A DNA stretch of 64,000 nucleotides from the NCBI RefSeq assembly GCF_046844695.1, contig NZ_CP177354.1, forward strand, positions 5,022,001 to 5,086,000, given 5' to 3'. The DNA is from Pokkaliibacter plantistimulans. GTDB lineage: Bacteria; Pseudomonadota; Gammaproteobacteria; Pseudomonadales; Balneatricaceae. Position 1 is the first letter of the stretch. Each line of letters starts with the position of its first letter. Below, piece after piece: positions 58,502 through 64,000 of this stretch. The notes under the pieces were generated by a model. The model was not told the DNA's origin. It ran no database searches and saw only the letters and a list, made by a program, of their open reading frames with translations. A program made the position numbers and the translations under genes.

Positions 58502-59150
58502 ACGGTAACCGCTCGGCTTCGCTGCGGGCAACGCTGAGCCCGCGGCTGGCCATCTCTCTGGCCTGATCATGCTGACCGGCCTTGTCATACAACCCCATCA
58601 GGGTGCGATAGACGTTGGGATCGCGTGGGTCCAGACGCAACGCTCGCTCGGCACGACTGATCGCCTGCCCCAGATCACCACTGCTGGCCATAGTGGTAGA
58701 TTGACTGAGCAATGCCAGTACCGCTGGTGATGAGCTGCTCAGTGAGCTGGTACTGGGCAAACTGCTCTGGCCAGCACTGCCGGACAGTGCAGCACCGCCA
58801 GCCCCCACACCACTTTGCTCGCTGTTGATATCACTATTGATCTCGCTGCTGAGATCCGAGCCTGAACTCAGATCAGCTCCTGAATTACTGTTCATGTCAG
58901 TACTGCCGGATACGCCCGTGCCCACCGTTACCGAACCGGAAACGCTACCGTACGAATCCAGCGGCATGGACTGCGCACTGCTTTCAACCTGCTGAACCTG
59001 CCTCTGCTGTGGCATGGCCGTCGCATCCACTACTGGCACCTGTCCGGTTTGTACGGAACTACAGCCTGCCATGATTGCTGTGAACGCCAGCAATGCCAGT
59101 CCCCGCACACGAACTACTCTGGGCGCTGATGCAAACATCGTTGTACTCAC
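58479..59150 (-). CDS. lpoP: TPR lipoprotein, probable LpoP-type PBP1b activator
   Basis: The 223-residue protein has a type II signal peptide with lipobox IMAGC (Cys near residue 30), a low-complexity Ser/Gly-rich linker (residues about 60-145, with repeated SGSDLSS-like units) and C-terminal tetratricopeptide repeats (DLGQAISRAERALRLDPRDP, then a second helix pair). In P. aeruginosa, LpoP is a TPR outer-membrane lipoprotein encoded beside PBP1b and needed for its activity. Here the GTG start lies 2 nt after the PBP1b stop and uses a GGAGG inside the PBP1b end, so the pair is coupled. ATG at 59138 is an alternative. Confidence 0.8.
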   Translation of the reverse strand: MSTTMFASAPRVVRVRGLALLAFTAIMAGCSSVQTGQVPVVDATAMPQQRQVQQVESSAQSMPLDSYGSVSGSVTVGTGVSGSTDMNSNSGADLSSGSDLSSEINSDINSEQSGVGAGGAALSGSAGQSSLPSTSSLSSSSPAVLALLSQSTTMASSGDLGQAISRAERALRLDPRDPNVYRTLMGLYDKAGQHDQAREMASRGLSVARSEAERLPFRARLAQ

Positions 59151-59152
59151 AA

Positions 59153-61501
59153 TTAGCCTCCAAACAAGCGTTGAAACCAGCTGCGTTGTTGCCCGTCATC
59201 ATCGGGCTGCGCAGCAGGTGCAGAATGACAACTATTAAACGTCTTGGGTTCTGAGCCAGGAATAAAAGGCAGCTGCCGTGCTCCGGGGCAATCCTGATCC
59301 GTCAGATTGCCACTGCTATCCACCCAGGCCTGACTCAGGCCCGGTGCCAGAGCGGGTTGCCAGGCGGCAGGCTGAAGCCCCTTCATCATATCGATCCAGA
59401 CCTGCAGTGCACCCGTCGCACCCGTCAGCGGAGTCGGTTGCGGGTCGTCCTTACCCAGCCACACTACACCCAGATAGTTTTCGGTGAAGCCGGCAAACCA
59501 GCTGTCCTTCTGATCATTAGTCGTACCAGTCTTCCCGGCAGCAAAGATGTCAGGGGTCAGCACGGTACGAATCTGCCGCGATGTTCCCTCATTCACCACC
59601 TGTTCCATACCATAGGTGACCAGCCCCATGAAGCGGGGATCGACCACCTGTTTGGGCTGGAAGTGCAGCGAAGACTCCTGCAACGGCTTGCCTTTCTCAT
59701 CCAGTACCGCGGTCACCGCGCGCAAGGGCATATAGAACCCCTGAGAGGCGATAGTCTGATACATCTGGGTTACTTCAAAAGGCGTCAGATCAATAGCCCC
59801 AAGTAATAAAGAAGGGACGGCATCAATCTGACTGGTGATCCCCAGTCGCTGTAACGTCTGGGCAATACGTGGCAGACCAACCGCCAGCCCGAGATGGGCC
59901 GTAGACTGGTTATAGGACTTTGCCAGTGCTTGCCACAGAGGCACCATGCCATGACTCTGGTGATCAAAGTTCTGCGGCTTCCAGCGTGTACCATCACCGG
60001 CCTTGATGTCTACCGGACCATCGTCCAGCGGCGTCGCCAGGTTATATTGCTGATACTCCTCCAGTGCCGACAGATAGACCGAAGGCTTGACCAGCGAGCC
60101 AATCTGACGGTGAGCATCCAGCGCCCGGTTGAACCCCTGGAAGCGTGGATCACGCCCGCCCACCATGGCGAGAATCTCTCCCGTGTTGGGGCTGGTCACA
60201 ATCATGGCCCCTTCCAGTCCTTCCAGACGCTTGCCATAGCGTTTGTCCAGCTGTGCAGTGACGTCCTGCAAACTGCGCTCGGCGGTATGCTGTACATAGG
60301 GGTCAAGGGTAGTGAAGACTTTCAGTCCGGCACTGGTCAGGGTATCCGCATCGTAGTACTGCTGAAGCTGTTGTCTGACCAGTTGCATAAAAGCAGGGTA
60401 GCCTCCTTTCGAGCGCAGCGGCACATCACTGACACCCAACGGTTGCTTGGCCCAGCCCTCGGCATAGGACTGCGGCATGATGCCCTGATCGGCCAATACC
60501 TGCAGCACCACATTGCGCCGCTCGGTAGCGGTATTAGGATTACGTCGAGGATTGTATAGCGATGGCCCCTTCACCATCCCCACCAGCAAACTGATCTGCG
60601 CAGGATTCAGCTCGTTTACAGGCTGGCCGAAATAGAACAGGCTGGCCTGACCAAAGCCATGAATGGCACGAGAGCCATCCTGCCCCAGGTACACCTCATT
60701 CAGATATGTCTCAAGGATCTCCTGTTTGCTGTAATGCATCTCCAGCAGCAGGGCCATGGGCGCCTCACGCAGTTTACGAATCAGGCTGCGGCTGTTGTCA
60801 TCCAGATAAAAGTTCTTGACCAGCTGCTGGGTCAGGGTGCTGCCACCCTGAACAAAACGCCCGGCGCGAATATTGGCCAGCATGGCGCGGGTAATTCCAC
60901 GCAATGAAATGCCCCAGTGGGAATAGAAGTTACGATCCTCGACGGCGATCAAGGTAGAGACCAGCAGCGGCGGTACATCTTTCAGTGTGACCAGTTCACG
61001 ATCTTCATTCTTACTGGGATAGAAACCACCAATCAGCTGAGGCTCCAGACGCATCAGGGGCAAGTCATGACCTTTGCCATCCCGCAGCGCCTGAACCCGG
61101 CCATTAGCCAGCTCGACCTCACCCAGCTGAGCAGGCTCGCGACCATCGGCAAAATTGAAGCTGCGGCCATAGATCACAAAGTCGCCCGCACCTTTACGCT
61201 GCACCTGTCCAACACTGTCGACCTTGTCTACCAGACGATAGCCCAGTGCCGCCAGCTCGGCACTCAGGCGCTTGTCAGTCAGGCTGAGGCCGGCATAGAT
61301 TTCCAGAGGACGGGCATACACCTTGGCGGGAATAGCCCAGCGTTTGCCCTCAAACTTTTCGACTATCTGCGCATCGAGATAGGCCATCACTCCGGCAAGT
61401 ACGACCACACCGACCAGCATCAGCTTTATTAACAGCCCTAACCATGATCTTCCCTTTGCTGACTTGCGAGCGGCTGGCTTCTTGTTCGGCTTCTTACTCA
61501 T
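59153..61501 (-). CDS. mrcB: Penicillin-binding protein 1b (bifunctional glycosyltransferase/transpeptidase)
   Basis: The 782-residue class A PBP has a basic cytoplasmic tail, one transmembrane helix (about residues 25-45), a UB2H-like domain (about 65-140), a GT51 glycosyltransferase domain (VEDRNFYSHWG near 188 and GGSTLTQQLVKNFYL) and a transpeptidase domain with SxxK (GSLVKP, about 468), SxN (SYNQS) and KTG (GKTGTTND). It polymerises and crosslinks peptidoglycan. The UB2H domain is the regulator-binding module, fitting with the TPR lipoprotein directly downstream. Confidence 0.95.
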   Translation of the reverse strand: MSKKPNKKPAARKSAKGRSWLGLLIKLMLVGVVVLAGVMAYLDAQIVEKFEGKRWAIPAKVYARPLEIYAGLSLTDKRLSAELAALGYRLVDKVDSVGQVQRKGAGDFVIYGRSFNFADGREPAQLGEVELANGRVQALRDGKGHDLPLMRLEPQLIGGFYPSKNEDRELVTLKDVPPLLVSTLIAVEDRNFYSHWGISLRGITRAMLANIRAGRFVQGGSTLTQQLVKNFYLDDNSRSLIRKLREAPMALLLEMHYSKQEILETYLNEVYLGQDGSRAIHGFGQASLFYFGQPVNELNPAQISLLVGMVKGPSLYNPRRNPNTATERRNVVLQVLADQGIMPQSYAEGWAKQPLGVSDVPLRSKGGYPAFMQLVRQQLQQYYDADTLTSAGLKVFTTLDPYVQHTAERSLQDVTAQLDKRYGKRLEGLEGAMIVTSPNTGEILAMVGGRDPRFQGFNRALDAHRQIGSLVKPSVYLSALEEYQQYNLATPLDDGPVDIKAGDGTRWKPQNFDHQSHGMVPLWQALAKSYNQSTAHLGLAVGLPRIAQTLQRLGITSQIDAVPSLLLGAIDLTPFEVTQMYQTIASQGFYMPLRAVTAVLDEKGKPLQESSLHFQPKQVVDPRFMGLVTYGMEQVVNEGTSRQIRTVLTPDIFAAGKTGTTNDQKDSWFAGFTENYLGVVWLGKDDPQPTPLTGATGALQVWIDMMKGLQPAAWQPALAPGLSQAWVDSSGNLTDQDCPGARQLPFIPGSEPKTFNSCHSAPAAQPDDDGQQRSWFQRLFGG

Positions 61502-61573
61502 GAGTTCGCGATTTCACCCTTGGCTTCCGATATCCTTACCGCGCCCATCATACCGGTCACCTGGAGATACGTC

Positions 61574-61903
61574 ATGTTCTTACTCTGCCCGCTGGAGCAG
61601 CTTGTCGAGGGAAAAAGCCGTGGTTTTCAGCGCAATGGAATAGCCATTGTTGCCGTACGCAAGAACCAGCAAGTCTACGCCTACGTGAACCGCTGCCCGC
61701 ATCGAGGCATCCCGCTGGAATGGCAACCGGATGACTTCCTCGACTACAGTGCTGAATTTATTCAGTGTGCAACACACGGCGCCTTATTCAGCATCAGCAG
61801 TGGCGAATGCATTGCCGGCCCCTGTGTCGGGCAGGGATTAGAGCCACTGCAGGTCAGTATCGACGCGCAGCAGCAAGTATGGGTTAACGAGCTGGACGAC
61901 TGA
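61574..61903 (+). CDS. Rieske [2Fe-2S] domain protein
   Basis: The 109-residue protein is a stand-alone Rieske domain with ligand pairs CPHRG (about residue 38) and CATHG (about 63), spaced as in Rieske ferredoxins and NirD-like proteins. ATG at 61574, preceded by GGAGA, begins the homology; upstream frame is not used. It could donate electrons to an oxygenase or reductase not seen here. Its 3' end overlaps the convergent sfsA by 20 nt, and it is divergent from mrcB. Confidence 0.88.
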   Translation: MFLLCPLEQLVEGKSRGFQRNGIAIVAVRKNQQVYAYVNRCPHRGIPLEWQPDDFLDYSAEFIQCATHGALFSISSGECIAGPCVGQGLEPLQVSIDAQQQVWVNELDD

Positions 61904-62615
61904 TGGGCGCCATCAGCAAGACCGGCAGTTCCTTATGCAACTGCATACCTTCTTCACTGAAGGCTACCTGCCAGGCCAGCACCTCGACTCCCTGCTCAGC
62001 CACCTCCAGCAGTAAACGGGCATAGTCAGGGTCGATGTGCCAGGCCGGAGTGACGCTGTCGATGCCACTATGACAGACGCAAAAGAAGATCACTGCACGC
62101 TTGCCTTCCTCCACCATAGCTGCCAGCTCACGCAGGTGCTTGCTGGCCCTCACACTGACCGCATCGGGGAAATAACCCAGACCGCCTTCCTTCAAAGTCA
62201 CACTCTTGACCTCGATAAAACAGTCTGCCTGCGCTCCGTCCTGTAACAACAAATCAATCCGGCTGTTTTCATGACCGTATTTCACCTCTCGCCGTACCTG
62301 CCGGTAGCCGGATAATGTCGGGATGTCACCCGCAATGACCGCCTCTTCCACCAGACGATTGGCACGCTGCGTGTTGATACAGGCAACCTCACCCGGGGCC
62401 GTTTCGACCAGCTCCCAGGTACAGGGAAGTTTGCGTCTCGGGTCTTCCGAGTCCCAGAACCAGACCTTACTCCCCTCCTCGCCGCAGTTACGCATGGAAC
62501 CGGTATTCGCACAGTGTAGGGTCAGCAGCCGACCATCATCAGTAACAATATCGGCCAGAAAACGTTTGTAGCGTTTAATCAGTCGCCCCTGCTGCAACGG
62601 CTTCGGCCATTTCAT
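61884..62615 (-). CDS. sfsA: Sugar fermentation stimulation protein SfsA
   Basis: The 243-residue protein matches SfsA, with LIKRYKRFLADI, LHCANTGSMRNCGEEGS-type, NSRIDLLL and CFIEVKSVTL segments; the latter has a nuclease-like fold. The exact role is uncertain; it has been linked to maltose-gene expression and DNA binding. It follows the aminotransferase gene with a 4-nt overlap, as in Pseudomonas. Confidence 0.93.
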   Translation of the reverse strand: MKWPKPLQQGRLIKRYKRFLADIVTDDGRLLTLHCANTGSMRNCGEEGSKVWFWDSEDPRRKLPCTWELVETAPGEVACINTQRANRLVEEAVIAGDIPTLSGYRQVRREVKYGHENSRIDLLLQDGAQADCFIEVKSVTLKEGGLGYFPDAVSVRASKHLRELAAMVEEGKRAVIFFCVCHSGIDSVTPAWHIDPDYARLLLEVAEQGVEVLAWQVAFSEEGMQLHKELPVLLMAPISRPAR

Positions 62616-63829
62616 GCCTGACAGCCCCCGATAAAGCGGCGAATGCGCTCTACTGCTCGCTGTAAATTAGTCATGGACGTGGTGTAGGCAAAGCGAATGT
62701 AGCGCTCTGCATGATGACTGCCGAAATCCAGCCCGGGGGTAATCGCTACGCCCTCTGCTTCCAGCAAGTCAAAGCAGAAGCGGAATGTATCATCAGTCAG
62801 TGCAGAGGCATCTGCGTAAATATAGAAGGCCCCCTGAGGCGCAAAGGGGATATGCATGCCCAACTCCCGCAACGCAGGCAGTAAATAATCGCGCCGTTCT
62901 GCAAAAGAGGCGCGGCGTTGCTCCAGAATCGCCAGCGTGTCAGCCTCAAAACAGGCCAGTGCGGCGTACTGGGCTACGCTCGGTGCAGATATATACAGAT
63001 TCTGCGCCAGCTTCTCCAACTCCGGCACTGCCGCTTGCGGTGCCACCACCCAGCCCAGCCGCCAGCCAGTCATGCCAAAGTATTTGGAGAAGCTGTTGAG
63101 CACAAAGGCATCGTCATCCACCTGCAGCACAGAGGGAGCCTCCATTCCGTAGCTCAGGCCGTGGTAGATTTCATCCACCAGAAGATGCCCACCCAATTCG
63201 CGCACGGTATCACAGAGCGCGCGTAAATCCGCTTCAGCAATGACGACACCTGTTGGATTAGCCGGCGAGGCCAACAACAATCCGGCGCAAGACTTATCCC
63301 AGGCAGATCGCACCGCATTCGGAGTAAGACAAAAACCATTATCCGGCTCGGTGGGCACCAGTTTGGCCCGCGCCTCGACCAGACGCAGGAACTGGCGGTT
63401 ACAGGGATAGGCAGGATCCGCCATCATCAGCGTCTTGCCAGGATCAACCAGTAACGCAGACAGTAGCAGCAAAGCCCCAGATCCACCCGGCGTGACCACG
63501 ACACGGGCGGGATCAAGGTCAAGGTCGTATCGCTGCCTATAAAAAGAAGCAATAGCCTGACGCAATGGCTGAATCCCCAATGCCGGGGTGTACTGCGTCA
63601 ATCCGTCCGCCAACGCCTGCTGACCAGCTCGCACTATGGGCTCAGCGGTAGAGAAATCGGGCTCGCCGATCTCCATATGGATCACATCCCGCCCCGACGC
63701 CTCCAACTCTTTGGCACGACGCAACAGGTCCATCACCTTGAAAGACTGAATATCTGCGACTCGCTGTGCCCAAGGGGTCGTCTGCTTCTCCACGCTACTC
63801 TCCGTCATTACTGCTTTGATACCTGCCAT
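62612..63829 (-). CDS. Class I/II PLP-dependent aminotransferase
   Basis: The 405-residue fold-type I aminotransferase has the N-terminal HMEIGEPDFST segment (about residue 50), the glycine-rich GGSGALLLLSALL, SPANPTGVV, LLVDEIYHGLSYG and the PLP Lys in NSFSKYFGMTGWRLGW (about 250), plus a C-terminal Arg (YIRFAYTTS). It probably acts on an aspartate- or alanine-type substrate; the specificity is not clear. ATG at 63829 or 63808 is possible. It overlaps sfsA by 4 nt. Confidence 0.9.
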   Translation of the reverse strand: MAGIKAVMTESSVEKQTTPWAQRVADIQSFKVMDLLRRAKELEASGRDVIHMEIGEPDFSTAEPIVRAGQQALADGLTQYTPALGIQPLRQAIASFYRQRYDLDLDPARVVVTPGGSGALLLLSALLVDPGKTLMMADPAYPCNRQFLRLVEARAKLVPTEPDNGFCLTPNAVRSAWDKSCAGLLLASPANPTGVVIAEADLRALCDTVRELGGHLLVDEIYHGLSYGMEAPSVLQVDDDAFVLNSFSKYFGMTGWRLGWVVAPQAAVPELEKLAQNLYISAPSVAQYAALACFEADTLAILEQRRASFAERRDYLLPALRELGMHIPFAPQGAFYIYADASALTDDTFRFCFDLLEAEGVAITPGLDFGSHHAERYIRFAYTTSMTNLQRAVERIRRFIGGCQA

Positions 63830-63853
63830 TGTTCAGCCTGGCAGCGGTGCTAC

Positions 63854-64000
63854 TTACAGCCCTGCTAAGCTCACTCGCCGAATCTGCAACCTGCTTGCCA
63901 GACAACCGGAAGCTACCACTCTGCGCAGCATCTCCTGAACAATTTCATCAAACATGCGTTGGTTATACACTCTGTTATCTGGATCAGCCGCGGTGGGCAT
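63854..64000 (-). CDS. Open frame at the right window edge, possibly the 3' end of a gene
   Basis: A 48-residue frame on the minus strand starts with an ATG exactly at the window edge and stops at 63854. Its residues include VYNQRMFDEIVQEMLRRVVASG. I recognise no family. It could be the C-terminus of a gene lying mostly outside the window, a short real gene, or chance. Confidence 0.3.
   Translation of the reverse strand: MPTAADPDNRVYNQRMFDEIVQEMLRRVVASGCLASRLQIRRVSLAGL

Noticed and set aside
59894..60559. A 221-codon frame antisense to mrcB
   Set aside because: The opposite strand encodes a canonical PBP1b; this frame has no recognisable domain or start signal.

Overview
The window looks like a contiguous stretch of a Gammaproteobacterial chromosome, probably from a marine or soil member of the Oceanospirillales/Pseudomonadales side of the class. 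Three things suggest this: the conserved block rrn operon - tyrS - M23 peptidase - anmK - erpA, which resembles the order known in Pseudomonas; a PBP1b gene followed by a TPR lipoprotein of the LpoP type; and SLC13 anion permeases with RCK_C domains. No species name can be given from the sequence alone. No prophage, intact insertion sequence or CRISPR array is seen.

Region 1 (1-21000) is a surface-polysaccharide locus. It opens with a yjbEFGH (gfcABCD-like) exopolysaccharide secretion operon. Next come cysQ, cysNC and cysD on the minus strand, a set that makes PAPS and removes PAP. A divergent SLC13 permease, an SDR sugar epimerase/reductase and a WbpL/WecA-type initiating sugar-phosphate transferase follow. 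On the minus strand lie a GT4 glycosyltransferase, an FkbM-methyltransferase/GT4 fusion, Wzt with a C-terminal carbohydrate-recognition domain, Wzm and a WbpM/CapD-type 4,6-dehydratase; galE closes the block. The logic is WbpM plus the SDR making a 6-deoxy-HexNAc nucleotide sugar, the WbpL-type enzyme starting on undecaprenyl phosphate, the GTs extending, and Wzm/Wzt exporting. The middle of this region is visibly more AT-rich than its flanks.

The most unusual object is cysD (6695-8464). Its reading frame is continuous with an upstream 290-codon segment that looks like an IS630-family transposase whose catalytic residues are gone. A strong internal Shine-Dalgarno sequence precedes the canonical CysD start, so the locus may make both a fusion and normal CysD.

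Region 2 (21000-43300) is housekeeping and signalling: a D-2-hydroxyacid dehydrogenase, a divergent puuA/puuB putrescine-catabolism pair, an amino-acid ABC transporter (ATPase and permease only), an MBL hydrolase overlapping a CHASE2 nucleotide cyclase, a GAF/HD-GYP protein, a secreted YxxD-repeat protein divergent from an ECF sigma/anti-sigma pair, a ferredoxin-NADP reductase, a GlxA-type AraC regulator, a Cpx-like set (sensor, regulator, divergent CpxP/Spy protein), a second SLC13 permease, cytoplasmic asparaginase and a kinase-like protein. The sigma/YxxD intergenic region carries two divergent copies of the same promoter-like pattern.

Region 3 (43300-48900) is a complete rRNA operon on the minus strand (16S, tRNA-Ile, tRNA-Ala, 23S, 5S) with tandem promoters, boxA sites, RNase III processing stems and a terminator.

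Region 4 (48990-64000) holds tyrS, an M23 endopeptidase with anmK, erpA, a CLC chloride channel with thiE, hemL with a small membrane protein, the PBP1b/LpoP-like pair, a Rieske protein, sfsA and a PLP aminotransferase.
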